Origin: Tanypteryx hageni
Taxonomy: Eukaryota; Arthropoda; Insecta; Odonata; Petaluridae
Assembly: GCA_028673005.1 (NCBI GenBank)
Contig: CM054114.1
Span: 24,643,369 to 24,707,368, forward strand
Direction: 5' to 3'
Length of the DNA stretch: 64,000 nucleotides
Every line of letters begins with the position of its first letter. Within the stretch, counting starts at the first letter, position 1. A model generated the notes under the pieces. The model did not search any database. It was not told the origin of the DNA and saw only the letters and a program-made list of their open reading frames with translations. The position numbers and the translations under genes are program-made. This document shows, in pieces, positions 22,116 through 35,599 of this stretch.

Positions 22116-22850
22116 TAAATATAATACCTACATAATATAAAAAACTAAAAATACGCTTTAATCCATATCCACCTAATTTTAATAAAACCCCTGCTAAAAT
22201 TATAGAACCAGATACAGGGGCTTCAACATGAGACTTAGGTAATCATAAATGAAAAATGAACATAGGTATTTTTACTAAAAAAGCAAAAATTAAAGAAATA
22301 TATAAATAAAAACTAAAATTAAATTGTTGAATAGAAAAAAACAAAAATATTTCATGTATCAAAAGAATAATAAATATTAAAGATAGAAATTAATAAGGGT
22401 AATGAAGCAAATAAAGTATAAAACAACAAATAAATTCCTGCTTGTATACGTTCAGGTTGATAACCTCAACCTAAAATCAAAAAGAATGTGGGAATTAATG
22501 ATCTTTAAAAAAAGGAATAAAATATAAAAAGTCTATTTCTTATAAAAGTTAATATTAAAAATATCAACAAAAAATATTTGTTAATATAAATAAAATAATA
22601 AAATTTTTATTTATATAATAGATATTATAGCCAATAACATTAAACAACAAATCCAAAATCTAAGTAAAATTAATCCATATCTTAAAACATCCTCACCCAA
22701 ATAATAACCCATATTACAAAAATAAGAAGTTATATATCCTTCAACCAAAAAAAGGAAAGAACCTAAAAACAATAAACAAACTATATTTCAATAACTAGCT
22801 AAAAAGGACAAGGGGATCAAAAAGATTACAAACAAAATAAATTTTAACAT
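22116..22850 (-). pseudogene. nad4: ND4, 5' half, heavily damaged (block M6)
   Basis: Lesions as in M4, including GLKR, the lost A and the TAA before SLIP. M4 and M6 look like sister copies. Confidence 0.92.
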
Positions 22851-23125
22851 TGAAGTATATTAAAAGCACTAAAATAATCATTACCATAAGTACCAATTAT
22901 TGAAACCAAAATAGAAAGACCTAAAGCACCCTCACAAACACCAAAATTCAAAAAATATATTAAAAAATATAAATCATAAAATTCCCATAAAAGAATAAAA
23001 AACAAGAAATAAAATAAACTAAGAACAATAAATTCCAATCTTAATAAAGTTGAAAGTAAGTGTTTACGCTTAGAAATGAAAGCCCAAACTCCCCCACCAG
23101 CAAGCACAAAAAAAAACAAAATAAT
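22844..23125 (-). pseudogene. nad4L: ND4L, open frame (block M6)
   Basis: Open from ATT at 23125; shares the CCCCCACCAG variant with M4. Confidence 0.92.
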
Positions 23126-23140
23126 AAAAGGTTAACATTA

Positions 23141-23206
23141 GTTTCAGTAGTTTATAAAAACATTGGTCTTGTAAACCAAAATAGGGATATTAAATCCCCT
23201 AAAACT
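23141..23206 (+). tRNA. trnT: trnT(UGU) (block M6)
   Basis: As M1; followed by eleven C. Confidence 0.9.
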
Positions 23207-23244
23207 CTTAATATTTAATACCCCCCCCCCCATTAATTATTAAT

Positions 23245-23310
23245 CAGAGAAGAACTCCATACAATCATCATTAATCTCCAAAATTAATATCTTAATTAAA
23301 CTATTCTCTG
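23245..23310 (-). tRNA. trnP: trnP(UGG) (block M6)
   Basis: Intact 66-base form. Confidence 0.87.
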
Positions 23311-23320
23311 TATCAGACAA

Positions 23321-23984
23321 ATTCTTTATATATTTCTAGCAGCATTAAATAATTTTCTATTTACTAAAATAAATCACCCTATAAATATAGGTATTATTTT
23401 ACTATTACAAACATTATTAATATGTTTAGTAACAGGTTGTATATCCCAAACAGCCTGATTTTCATATATTTTATTTCTTGTTTTTTTGGGTGGCATACTA
23501 GTTCTTTTTATTTATATAACAAGAATTGCTTCAAATGAAATTTTTCAAAAAAGAAATTATTTATTATTATATATATTATTTTCAACAATTTCTTTTATTA
23601 TTTTATTATTTATTTTAATTATAGATCCTGTAATAACATCTTTTAATAGAACTGGTGAAACTTTATCATTTATAAGAATTATTTTAATTGTTATCACCAC
23701 TGTAATTATATCAATTTCATCTTTTATTTCCAAAAAATCCGTAATTGACCGAGAAAAAATATCTCCATTTGAATGCGGATTTGATCCATTTACAACTGCA
23801 GGAATTCCCTTCTCTTTACGATTCTTCTTAATTGCAGTAATCTTCTTAATTTTTAATGTAGAAATTGCCTTATTATTACCAATAATAATAGTAATATAAG
23901 AATATCAAATATCAAAACTTGAATATGAATTTCAAGAATCTTTTTTATTATTTTATTACTGGGATTATATCATGAATGAAATTG
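23321..23984 (+). pseudogene. nad6-nad3: ND6-ND3 fusion, Ile variant (block M6)
   Basis: Open from ATT at 23321 to TAA at 23897-23899. Confidence 0.88.
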
Positions 23985-24117
23985 TACAATTGTATCCTGT
24001 GGCGTCTGTGTTGCAGTATCACTTCCAAACTCACTATAATCTACTGATAACGGCGAAAAGTTATAAACAGAAATTTCAGTTACTCAATCTAAAATTACAG
24101 CTTATTTTGTGAACTGA

Positions 24118-25995
24118 CCTAGGTACTGCCGACCCTCAAGAGAATCATATTTACTGCCGCCCCTTAAGAGAATCCTAGGTACTGCCGCGTTTTTAAGAGA
24201 ATACTATGTACTACCGCCCCTTAAGAGAATCCTAGGTACTGCCGCCCCTAAAGAGAATCCTAGGTACCGCCGCCCCTTAAGAGAATCCTAGGTACTGCCG
24301 ACCCTTAAGAGAATCCCAGGTACTGTCGCCCCTTAAGAGAATCCTAGTTACTGCCGCCCCTTAAGAGAATCCTAGGTACTGCAGCCCCTTAAGAGAATCC
24401 TAGGTACTGCCGCCCCTTAAGAGAATCCTAGTTACTGACGCCCCTTAAGAGAATCCTAGGTACTGCCGCCCCTTAAGAGAATCCTTGGTACTGCCGCCCC
24501 TTAAGAGAATCCCAGGTACTGTCGCCCCTTAAGAGAATCCTAGTTACTGCAGCCCCTTAAGAGAATCCTAGGTACTGTCGCCCCTTAAGAGAATCCTAGG
24601 TACCGCCGCCCCTTAAGAGAATCCTAGGTACTGCCGACCCTTAAGAGAATCCCAGGTACTGTCGCCCCTTAAGAGAATCCTAGTTACTGCCGCCCCTTAA
24701 GAGAATCCTAGGTACTGCAGCCCCTTAAGAGAATCCTAGGTACTGCCGCCCCTTAAGAGAATCCTAGTTACTGACGCCCCTTAAGAGAATCCTAGGTACT
24801 GCCGCCCCTTAAGAGAATCCTTGGTACTGCCGCCCCTTAAGAGAATCCCAGGTACTGTCGCCCCTTAAGAGAATCCTAGTTACTGCAGCCCCTTAAGAGA
24901 ATCCTAGGTACTGCCGCCCCTTAAGAGAATCCTAGTTACTGACGCCCCTTAAGAGAATCCTAGGTACTGCCGCCCCTTAAGAGAATCCTTGGTACTGCCG
25001 CCCCTTAAGAGAATCCCAGGTACTGTCGCCCCTTAAGAGAATCCTAGTTACTGCCGCCCCTTAAGAGAATCCTAGGTACTGCCGCCCCTTAAGAGAATCC
25101 CAGTTACTGCCGCCCCTTAAGAGAATCCTAGGTACTGCCGCCCCTTAAGAGAATCCTAGGTACCGCCGCCCCTTAAGAGAATCCTAGGTACTGCCGCCCC
25201 TTAAGAGAATCCCAGGTACTGTCGCCCCTTAAGAGAATCCTAGTTACTGCCGCCCCTTAAGAGAATCCTAGGTACTGCAGCCCCTTAAGAGAATCCTAGG
25301 TACTGTCGCCCCTTAAGAGAATCCTAGTTACTGCCGCCCCTTAAGAGAATCCTAGGTACTGCCGCCCCTTAAGAGATTCCTTGGTACTGCCGCCCCTTAA
25401 GAGAATCCCAGGTACTGTCGCCCCTTAAGAGAATCCTAGTTACTGCCGCCCCTTAAGAGAATCCTAGGTACTGCCGCCCCTTAAGAGAATCCCAGTTACT
25501 GCCGCCCCTTAAGAGAATCCCAGTTACTGCCGCCCCTTAAGAGAATCCTAGTGACTGCCGCCCCTTATGAGAATCCTAGGTAATGCAGCCCCTTAAGAGA
25601 ATCCTAGGTACTGCCGCCCCTTAAGAGAATCCTAGGTACTGCCGCCCCTTAAGAGAATCCTAGGTACTGCAGCCCCTTAAGAGAATCCCATTTACTGCCG
25701 CCCCTTAAGAGAATCCTAGGTACTGCCGCCCCTTAAGAGAATCCTAGTTACTGCCGCCCCTTAAGAGAATTCTAGGTACAGCCGCCCCTTAAGAGAATCC
25801 TAGGTACTGCCGCCCCTTAAGAGAATCCTAGGTACTGCCGCCCTTTAAGAGAATCCTAGGTACTGCCGCCCCTTAAGAGAATCCTAGGTACTGCCGCCTT
25901 TTTAAGAGAATACTATGTACTACCGCCCCTTAAGAGAATCCTAGGTACTGCCGCCCCTAAAGAGAATCCTAGGTACCGCCGCCCCTTAAGAGAAT
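24118..25995. repeat. 28-bp minisatellite array G (about 67 monomers)
   Basis: 67 x 28 + 2 bp, the same length and marker order as array M. The GCCGAC marker at about 24295 returns at 24631 (336 bp). Confidence 0.97.
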
Positions 25996-26731
25996 TAAAT
26001 ATAATACCTACATAATATAAAAAACTAAAAATACGCAATAATCCATATCCACCTAATTTTAATAAAACCCCTGCTAAAATTATAGAACCAGATACAGGGG
26101 CTTCAACATGAGACTTAGGTAATCATAAATGAAAAATGAACATAGGTATTTTTACTAAAAAAGCAAAAATTAAAGAAATATATAAATAAAAACTAAAATT
26201 AAATTGTTGAATAGAAAAAAACAAAAATATTTCATGTATCAAAAGAATAATAAATATTAAAGATAGAAATTAATAAGGGTAATGAAGCAAATAAAGTATA
26301 AAACAACAAATAAATTCCTGCTTGTATACGTTCAGGTTGATAACCTCAACCTAAAATCAAAAAGAATGTGGGAATTAATGATCTTTCAAAAAAGAAATAA
26401 AATATAAAAAGTCTATTTCTAATAAAAGTTAATATTAAAAATATCAACAAAAAAATATTTGTTAATATAAATAAAATAATAAAATTTTTATTTATATAAT
26501 AGATATTATAGCCAATAACATTAAACAACAAATCCAAAATCTAAGTAAAATTAATCCATATCTTAAAACATCCTCACCCAAATAATAACCCATATTACAA
26601 AAATAAGAAGTTATATATCCTTCAACCAAAAAAAGGAAAGAACCTAAAAACAATAAACAAACTATATTTCAATAACTAGCTAAAAAGGACAAGGGGATCA
26701 AAAAGATTACAAACAAAATAAATTTTAACAT
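25996..26731 (-). pseudogene. nad4: ND4, 5' half, two frameshifts (block M7)
   Basis: Carries the two common frameshifts; reads GLLR. One private change near 26421 (TCTAATAAAAG). Confidence 0.92.
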
Positions 26732-27006
26732 TGAAGTATATTAAAAGCACTAAAAAAATCATTACCATAAGTACCAATTATTGAAACCAAAATAGAAAGA
26801 CCTAAAGCACCCTCACAAACACCAAAATTCAAAAAATATATTAAAAAATATAAATCATAAAATTCCCATAAAAGAATAAAAAACAAGAAATAAAATAAAC
26901 TAAGAACAATAAATTCCAATCTTAATAAAGTTGAAAGTAAGTGTTTACGCTTAGAAATGAAAGCCCAAACTCCCCCTCCAGCAAGCACAAAAAAAAACAA
27001 AATAAT
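26725..27006 (-). pseudogene. nad4L: ND4L, open frame, NDFF variant (block M7)
   Basis: Open from ATT at 27006. TAT to TTT near the C-terminus gives GNDFF instead of GNDYF, shared with M12-M15. Confidence 0.92.
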
Positions 27007-27021
27007 AAAAGGTTAACATTA

Positions 27022-27086
27022 GTTTCAGTAGTTTATAAAACATTGGTCTTGTAAACCAAAATAGGGATATTAAATCCCCTAAAACT
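27022..27086 (+). tRNA. trnT: trnT(UGU), 65-base form (block M7)
   Basis: One A is missing in the D arm (GTTTATAAAAC), shortening the D loop; shared with M9 and M13. Followed by twelve C. Confidence 0.87.
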
Positions 27087-27125
27087 CTTAATATTTAATA
27101 CCCCCCCCCCCCATTAATTATTAAT

Positions 27126-27191
27126 CAGAGAAGAACTCCATACAATCATCATTAATCTCCAAAATTAATATCTTAATTAAACTATTCTCTG
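27126..27191 (-). tRNA. trnP: trnP(UGG) (block M7)
   Basis: Intact 66-base form. Confidence 0.87.
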
Positions 27192-27201
27192 TATCAGACA
27201 A

Positions 27202-27865
27202 ATTCTTTATATATTTCTAGCAGCATTAAATAATTTTCTATTTACTAAAATAAATCACCCTATAAATATAGGTATTATTTTACTATTACAAACATTATTA
27301 ATATGTTTAGTAACAGGTTGTATATCCCAAACAGCCTGATTTTCATATATTTTATTTCTTGTTTTTTTGGGTGGCATACTAGTTCTTTTTATTTATATAA
27401 CAAGAATTGCTTCAAATGAAATTTTTCAAAAAAGAAATTATTTATTATTATATATATTATTTTCAACAATTTCTTTTATTATTTTATTATTTATTTTATT
27501 TATAGATCCTGTAATAACATCTTTTAATAGAACTGGTGAAACTTTATCATTTATAAGAATTATTTTAATTGTTATCACCACTGTAATTATATCAATTTCA
27601 TCTTTTATTTCCAAAAAATCCGTAATTGACCGAGAAAAAATATCTCCATTTGAATGCGGATTTGATCCATTTACAACTGCACGAATTCCCTTCTCTTTAC
27701 GATTCTTCTTAATTGCAGTAATCTTCTTAATTTTTAATGTAGAAATTGCCTTATTATTACCAATAATAATAGTAATATAAGAATATCAAATATCAAAACT
27801 TGAATATGAATTTCAAGAATCTTTTTTATTATTTTATTACTGGGATTATATCATGAATGAAATTG
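27202..27865 (+). pseudogene. nad6-nad3: ND6-ND3 fusion, Arg variant (block M7)
   Basis: Open from ATT at 27202 to TAA at 27778-27780. GGA to CGA in the ND3 part gives TTARIPF, found only here and in M9. Confidence 0.88.
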
Positions 27866-27998
27866 TACAATTGTATCCTGTGGCGTCTGTGTTGCAGTAT
27901 CACTTCCAAACTCACTATAATCTACTGATAACGGCGAAAAGTTATAAACAGAAATTTCAGTTACTCAATCTAAAATTACAGCTTATTTTGTGAACTGA

Positions 27999-29848
27999 CC
28001 TAGGTACTGCCGACCCTCAAGAGAATCATATTTACTGCCGCCCCTTAAGAGAATCCTAGGTACTGCCGCGTTTTTAAGAGAATACTATGTACTACCGCCC
28101 CTTAAGAGAATCCTAGGTACTGCCGCCCCTAAAGAGAATCCTAGGTACCGCCGCCCCTTAAGAGAATCCTAGGTACTGCCGACCCTTAAGAGAATCCCAG
28201 GTACTGTCGCCCCTTAAGAGAATCCTAGTTACTGCCGCCCCTTAAGAGAATCCTAGGTACTGCAGCCCCTTAAGAGAATCCTAGGTACTGCCGCCCCTTA
28301 AGAGAATCCTAGTTACTGACGCCCCTTAAGAGAATCCTAGGTACTGCCGCCCCTTAAGAGAATCCTTGGTACTGCCGCCCCTTAAGAGAATCCCAGGTAC
28401 TGTCGCCCCTTAAGAGAATCCTAGTTACTGCAGCCCCTTAAGAGAATCCTAGGTACTGTCGCCCCTTAAGAGAATCCTAGGTACCGCCGCCCCTTAAGAG
28501 AATCCTAGGTACTGCCGACCCTTAAGAGAATCCCAGGTACTGTCGCCCCTTAAGAGAATCCTAGTTACTGCCGCCCCTTAAGAGAATCCTAGGTACTGCA
28601 GCCCCTTAAGAGAATCCTAGGTACTGCCGCCCCTTAAGAGAATCCTAGTTACTGACGCCCCTTAAGAGAATCCTAGGTACTGCCGCCCCTTAAGAGAATC
28701 CTTGGTACTGCCGCCCCTTAAGAGAATCCCAGGTACTGTCGCCCCTTAAGAGAATCCTAGTTACTGCAGCCCCTTAAGAGAATCCTAGGTACTGCCGCCC
28801 CTTAAGAGAATCCTAGGTACTGCCGCCCCTTAAGAGAATCCTAGGTACTGCCGCCCCTTAAGAGAATCCTTGGTACTGCCGCCCCTTAAGAGAATCCCAG
28901 GTACTGTCGCCCCTTAAGAGAATCCTATTTACTGCCGCCCCTTAAGAGAATCCTAGGTACTGCCGCCCCTTAAGAGAATCCCAGTTACTGCCGCCCCTTA
29001 AGAGAATCCTAGGTACTGCCGCCCCTTAAGAGAATCCTAGGTACCGCCGCCCCTTAAGAGAATCCTAGGTACTGCCGCCCCTTAAGAGAATCCCAGGTAC
29101 TGTCGCCCCTTAAGAGAATCCTAGTTACTGCCGCCCCTTAAGAGAATCTTAGGTACTGCAGCCCCTTAAGAGAATCCTAGGTACTGTCGCCCCTTAAGAG
29201 AATCCTAGTTACTGCCGCCCCTTAAGAGAATCCTAGGTACTGCCGCCCCTTAAGAGATTCCTTGGTACTGCCGCCCCTTAAGAGAATCCCAGGTACTGTC
29301 GCCCCTTAAGAGAATCCTAGTTACTGCCGCCCCTTAAGAGAATCCTAGGTACTGCCGCCCCTTAAGAGAATCCCAGTTACTGCCGCCCCTTAAGAGAATC
29401 CCAGTTACTGCCGCCCCTTAAGAGAATCCTAGTGACTGCCGCCCCTTATGAGAATCCTAGGTACTGCAGCCCCTTAAGAGAATCCTAGGTACTTCCGCCC
29501 CTTAAGAGAATCCTAGGTACTGCCGCCCCTTAAGAGAATCCTAGGTACTGCAGCCCCTTAAGAGAATCCCATTTACTGCCGCCCCTTAAGAGAATCCTAG
29601 GTACTGCCGCCCCTTAAGAGAATCCTAGGTACTGCCGCCCCTTAAGAGAATTCTAGGTACAGCCGCCCCTTAAGAGAATACTAGGTACTGCCGCCCCTTA
29701 AGAGAATCCTAGGTACTGCCGCCCCTTAAGAGAATCCTAGGTACTGCCGCCTTTTTAAGAGAATACTATGTACTACCGCCCCTTAAGAGAATCCTAGGTA
29801 CTGCCGCCCCTAAAGAGAATCCTAGGTACTGCCGCCCCTTAAGAGAAT
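27999..29848. repeat. 28-bp minisatellite array H (about 66 monomers)
   Basis: Same length as array J, exactly 7,734 bp downstream. Both carry ACTTCCGCCCC, AATACTAGG and a final TACTGCCGCC in place of TACCGCCGCC. Confidence 0.97.
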
Positions 29849-30584
29849 TAAATATAATACCTACATAATATAAAAAACTAAAAATACGCAATAATCCATA
29901 TCCACCTAATTTTAATAAAACCCCTGCTAAAATTATAGAACCAGATACAGGGGCTTCAACATGAGACTTAGGTAATCATAAATGAAAAATGAACATAGGT
30001 ATTTTTACTAAAAAAGCAAAAATTAAAGAAATATATAAATAAAAACTAAAATTAAATTGTTGAATAGAAAAAAACAAAAACATTTCATGTATCAAAAGAA
30101 TAATAAATATTAAAGATAGAAATTAATAAGGGTAATGAAGCAAATAAAGTATAAAACAACAAATAAATTCCTGCTTGTATACGTTCAGGTTGATAACCTC
30201 AACCTAAAATCAAAAAGAATGTGGGAATTAATGATCTTTCAAAAAAGAAATAAAATATAAAAAGTCTATTTCTTATAAAAGTTAATATTAAAAATATCAA
30301 CAAAAAAATATTTGTTAATATAAATAAAATAATAAAATTTTTATTTATATAATAGATATTATAGCCAATAACATTAAACAACAAATCCAAAATCTAAGTA
30401 AAATTAATCCATATCTTAAAACATCCTCACCCAAATAATAACCCATATTACAAAAATAAGAAGTTATATATCCTTCAACCAAAAAAAGGAAAGAACCTAA
30501 AAACAATAAACAAACTATATTTCAATAACTAGCTAAAAAGGACAAGGGGATCAAAAAGATTACAAACAAAATAAATTTTAACAT
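29849..30584 (-). pseudogene. nad4: ND4, 5' half, two frameshifts (block M8)
   Basis: GLLR type; AAAAACATTTC marker shared with M10 and M11. Confidence 0.92.
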
Positions 30585-30859
30585 TGAAGTATATTAAAAG
30601 CACTAAAATAATCATTACCATAAGTACCAATTATTGAAACCAAAATAGAAAGACCTAAAGCACCCTCACAAACACCAAAATTCAAAAAATATATTAAAAA
30701 ATATAAATCATAAAATTCCCATAAAAGAATAAAAAACAAGAAATAAAATAAACTAAGAACAATAAATTCCAATCTTAATAAAGTTGAAAGTAAGTGTTTA
30801 CGCTTAGAAATGAAAGCCCAAACTCCCCCTCCAGCAAGCACAAAAAAAAACAAAATAAT
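30578..30859 (-). pseudogene. nad4L: ND4L, open frame (block M8)
   Basis: Open from ATT at 30859; protein identical to M1. Confidence 0.92.
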
Positions 30860-30874
30860 AAAAGGTTAACATTA

Positions 30875-30940
30875 GTTTCAGTAGTTTATAAAAACATTGG
30901 TCTTGTAAACCAAAATAGGGATATTAAATCCCCTAAAACT
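30875..30940 (+). tRNA. trnT: trnT(UGU) (block M8)
   Basis: As M1; followed by nine C. Confidence 0.9.
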
Positions 30941-30976
30941 CTTAATATTTAATACCCCCCCCCATTAATTATTAAT

Positions 30977-31042
30977 CAGAGAAGAACTCCATACAATCAT
31001 CATTAATCTCCAAAATTAATATCTTAATTAAACTATTCTCTG
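30977..31042 (-). tRNA. trnP: trnP(UGG) (block M8)
   Basis: Intact 66-base form. Confidence 0.87.
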
Positions 31043-31052
31043 TATCAGACAA

Positions 31053-31716
31053 ATTCTTTATATATTTCTAGCAGCATTAAATAATTTTCTATTTACTAAA
31101 ATAAATCACCCTATAAATATAGGTATTATTTTACTATTACAAACATTATTAATATGTTTAGTAACAGGTTGTATATCCCAAACAGCCTGATTTTCATATA
31201 TTTTATTTCTTGTTTTTTTGGGTGGCATACTAGTTCTTTTTATTTATATAACAAGAATTGCTTCAAATGAAATTTTTCAAAAAAGAAATTATTTATTATT
31301 ATATATATTATTTTCAACAATTTCTTTTATTATTTTATTATTTATTTTATTTATAGATCCTGTAATAACATCTTTTAATAGAACTGGTGAAACTTTATCA
31401 TTTATAAGAATTATTTTAATTGTTATCACCACTGTAATTATATCAATTTCATCTTTTATTTCCAAAAAATCCGTAATTGACCGAGAAAAAATATCTCCAT
31501 TTGAATGCGGATTTGATCCATTTACAACTGCAGGAATTCCCTTCTCTTTACGATTCTTCTTAATTGCAGTAATCTTCTTAATTTTTAATGTAGAAATTGC
31601 CTTATTATTACCAATAATAATAGTAATATAAGAATATCAAATATCAAAACTTGAATATGAATTTCAAGAATCTTTTTTATTATTTTATTACTGGGATTAT
31701 ATCATGAATGAAATTG
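31053..31716 (+). pseudogene. nad6-nad3: ND6-ND3 fusion (block M8)
   Basis: Open from ATT at 31053 to TAA at 31629-31631; protein as M3. Confidence 0.88.
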
Positions 31717-31849
31717 TACAATTGTATCCTGTGGCGTCTGTGTTGCAGTATCACTTCCAAACTCACTATAATCTACTGATAACGGCGAAAAGTTATAAAC
31801 AGAAATTTCAGTTACTCAATCTAAAATTACAGCTTATTTTGTGAACTGA

Positions 31850-33729
31850 CCTAGGTACTGCCGACCCTCAAGAGAATCATATTTACTGCCGCCCCTTAAG
31901 AGAATCCTAGGTACTGCCGCGTTTTTAAGAGAATACTATGTACTACCGCCCCTTAAGAGAATCCTAGGTACTGCCGCCCCTAAAGAGAATCCTAGGTACC
32001 GCCGCCCCTTAAGAGAATCCTAGGTACTGCCGACCCTTAAGAGAATCCCAGGTACTGTCGCCCCTTAAGAGAATCCTAGTTACTGCCGCCCCTTAAGAGA
32101 ATCCTAGGTACTGCAGCCCCTTAAGAGAATCCTAGGTACTGCCGCCCCTTAAGAGAATCCTAGTTACTGACGCCCCTTAAGAGAATCCTAGGTACTGCCG
32201 CCCCTTAAGAGAATCCTTGGTACTGCCGCCCCTTAAGAGAATCCCAGGTACTGTCGCCCCTTAAGAGAATCCTAGTTACTGCAGCCCCTTAAGAGAATCC
32301 TAGGTACTGTCGACCCCCTTAAGAGAATCCTAGGTACCGCCGCCCCTTAAGAGAATCCTAGGTACTGCCGACCCTTAAGAGAATCCCAGGTACTGTCGCC
32401 CCTTAAGAGAATCCTAGTTACTGCCGCCCCTTAAGAGAATCCTAGGTACTGCAGCCCCTTAAGAGAATCCTAGGTACTGCCGCCCCTTAAGAGAATCCTA
32501 GTTACTGACGCCCCTTAAGAGAATCCTAGGTACTGCCGCCCCTTAAGAGAATCCTTGGTACTGCCGCCCCTTAAGAGAATCCCAGGTACTGTCGCCCCTT
32601 AAGAGAATCCTAGTTACTGCAGCCCCTTAAGAGAATCCTAGGTACTGCCGCCCCTTAAGAGAATCCTAGTTACTGACGCCCCTTAAGAGAATCCTAGGTA
32701 CTGCCGCCCCTTAAGAGAATCCTTGGTACTGCCGCCCCTTAAGAGAATCCCAGGTACTGTCGCCCCTTAAGAGAATCCTAGTTACTGCCGCCCCTTAAGA
32801 GAATCCTAGGTACTGCCGCCCCTTAAGAGAATCCCAGTTACTGCCGCCCCTTAAGAGAATCCTAGGTACTGCCGCCCCTTAAGAGAATCCTAGGTACCGC
32901 CGCCCCTTAAGAGAATCCTAGGTACTGCCGCCCCTTAAGAGAATCCCAGGTACTGTCGCCCCTTAAGAGAATCCTAGTTACTGCCGCCCCTTAAGAGAAT
33001 CCTAGGTACTGCAGCCCCTTAAGAGAATCCTAGGTACTGTCGCCCCTTAAGAGAATCCTAGTTACTGCCGCCCCTTAAGAGAATCCTAGGTACTGCCGCC
33101 CCTTAAGAGATTCCTTGGTACTGCCGCCCCTTAAGAGAATCCCAGGTACTGTCGCCCCTTAAGAGAATCCTAGTTACTGCCGCCCCTTAAGAGAATCCTA
33201 GGTACTGCCGCCCCTTAAGAGAATCCCAGTTACTGCCGCCCCTTAAGAGAATCCCAGTTACTGCCGCCCCTTAAGAGAATCCTAGTGACTGCCGCCCCTT
33301 ATGAGAATCCTAGGTACTGCAGCCCCTTAAGAGAATCCTAGGTACTGCCGCCCCTTAAGAGAATCCTAGGTACTGCCGCCCCTTAAGAGAATCCTAGGTA
33401 CTGCAGCCCCTTAAGAGAATCCCATTTACTGCCGCCCCTTAAGAGAATCCTAGGTACTGCCGCCCCTTAAGAGAATCCTAGTTACTGCCGCCCCTTAAGA
33501 GAATTCTAGGTACAGCCGCCCCTTAAGAGAATCCTAGGTACTGCCGCCCCTTAAGAGAATCCTAGGTACTGCCGCCCTTTAAGAGAATCCTAGGTACTGC
33601 CGCCCCTTAAGAGAATCCTAGGTACTGCCGCCTTTTTAAGAGAATACTATGTACTACCGCCCCTTAAGAGAATCCTAGGTACTGCCGCCCCTAAAGAGAA
33701 TCCTAGGTACCGCCGCCCCTTAAGAGAAT
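31850..33729. repeat. 28-bp minisatellite array I (about 67 monomers)
   Basis: Contains one 30-base monomer (GTCGACCCCCTTAAG near 32310), a lineage marker also in arrays K, L, N, O and P. Same length as array L. Confidence 0.97.
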
Positions 33730-34464
33730 TAAATATAATACCTACATAATATAAAAAACTAAAAATACGCAATAATCCATATCCACCTAATTTTAATAAA
33801 ACCCCTGCTAAAATTATAGAACCAGATACAGGGGCTTCAACATGAGACTTAGGTAATCATAAATGAAAAATGAACATAGGTATTTTTACTAAAAAAGCAA
33901 AAATTAAAGAAATATATAAATAAAAACTAAAATTATATTGTTGATAGAAAAAAACAAAAATATTTCATGTATCAAAAGAATAATAAATATTAAAGATAGA
34001 AATTAATAAGGGTAATGAAGCAAATAAAGTATAAAACAACAAATAAATTCCTGCTTGTATACGTTCAGGTTGATAACCTCAACCTAAAATCAAAAAGAAT
34101 GTGGGAATTAATGATCTTTCAAAAAAGAAATAAAATATAAAAAGTCTATTTCTTATAAAAGTTAATATTAAAAATATCAACAAAAAAATATTTGTTAATA
34201 TAAATAAAATAATAAAATTTTTATTTATATAATAGATATTATAGCCAATAACATTAAACAACAAATCCAAAATCTAAGTAAAATTAATCCATATCTTAAA
34301 ACATCCTCACCCAAATAATAACCCATATTACAAAAATAAGAAGTTATATATCCTTCAACCAAAAAAAGGAAAGAACCTAAAAACAATAAACAAACTATAT
34401 TTCAATAACTAGCTAAAAAGGACAAGGGGATCAAAAAGATTACAAACAAAATAAATTTTAACAT
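33730..34464 (-). pseudogene. nad4: ND4, 5' half, three frameshifts (block M9)
   Basis: GLLR type. Besides the common lesions it has TTGATAG for TTGAATAG (one base lost near 33943), shared with M12, M14 and M15. Confidence 0.92.
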
Positions 34465-34740
34465 TGAAGTATATTAAAAGCACTAAAATAATCATTACCA
34501 TAAGTACCAATTATTGAAACCAAAATAGAAAGACCTAAAGCACCCTCACAAACACCAAAATTCAAAAAATATATTAAAAAATATAAATCATAAAATTCCC
34601 ATAAAAGAATAAAAAACAAGAAATAAAATAAACTACGAACAATAAATTCCAATCTTAATAAAGTTGAAAGTAAGTGTTTACACTTAGAAATGAAAGCCCA
34701 AACTCCCCCTCCAGCAAGCACAAAAAAAAAACAAAATAAT
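34458..34740 (-). pseudogene. nad4L: ND4L, frameshifted start and two missense changes (block M9)
   Basis: Ten A near the start put the ATT at 34740 out of frame. The body has SKCKHLL for SKRKHLL and FIVRSLF for FIVLSLF, the latter placing a charge in a membrane segment. These are the clearest signs of relaxed constraint on ND4L. Confidence 0.9.
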
Positions 34741-34755
34741 AAAAGGTTAACATTA

Positions 34756-34820
34756 GTTTCAGTAGTTTATAAAACATTGGTCTTGTAAACCAAAATAGGG
34801 ATATTAAATCCCCTAAAACT
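34756..34820 (+). tRNA. trnT: trnT(UGU), 65-base form (block M9)
   Basis: Same missing A as M7; followed by twelve C. Confidence 0.87.
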
Positions 34821-34859
34821 CTTAATATTTAATACCCCCCCCCCCCATTAATTATTAAT

Positions 34860-34925
34860 CAGAGAAGAACTCCATACAATCATCATTAATCTCCAAAATT
34901 AATATCTTAATTAAACTATTCTCTG
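34860..34925 (-). tRNA. trnP: trnP(UGG) (block M9)
   Basis: Intact 66-base form. Confidence 0.87.
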
Positions 34926-34935
34926 TATCAGACAA

Positions 34936-35599
34936 ATTCTTTATATATTTCTAGCAGCATTAAATAATTTTCTATTTACTAAAATAAATCACCCTATAAA
35001 TATAGGTATTATTTTACTATTACAAACATTATTAATATGTTTAGTAACAGGTTGTATATCCCAAACAGCCTGATTTTCATATATTTTATTTCTTGTTTTT
35101 TTGGGTGGCATACTAGTTCTTTTTATTTATATAACAAGAATTGCTTCAAATGAAATTTTTCAAAAAAGAAATTATTTATTATTATATATATTATTTTCAA
35201 CAATTTCTTTTATTATTTTATTATTTATTTTATTTATAGATCCTGTAATAACATCTTTTAATAGAACTGGTGAAACTTTATCATTTATAAGAATTATTTT
35301 AATTGTTATCACCACTGTAATTATATCAATTTCATCTTTTATTTCCAAAAAATCCGTAATTGACCGAGAAAAAATATCTCCATTTGAATGCGGATTTGAT
35401 CCATTTACAACTGCACGAATTCCCTTCTCTTTACGATTCTTCTTAATTGCAGTAATCTTCTTAATTTTTAATGTAGAAATTGCCTTATTATTACCAATAA
35501 TAATAGTAATATAAGAATATCAAATATCAAAACTTGAATATGAATTTCAAGAATCTTTTTTATTATTTTATTACTGGGATTATATCATGAATGAAATTG
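34936..35599 (+). pseudogene. nad6-nad3: ND6-ND3 fusion, Arg variant (block M9)
   Basis: Open from ATT at 34936 to TAA at 35512-35514; TTARIPF as in M7. Confidence 0.88.
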
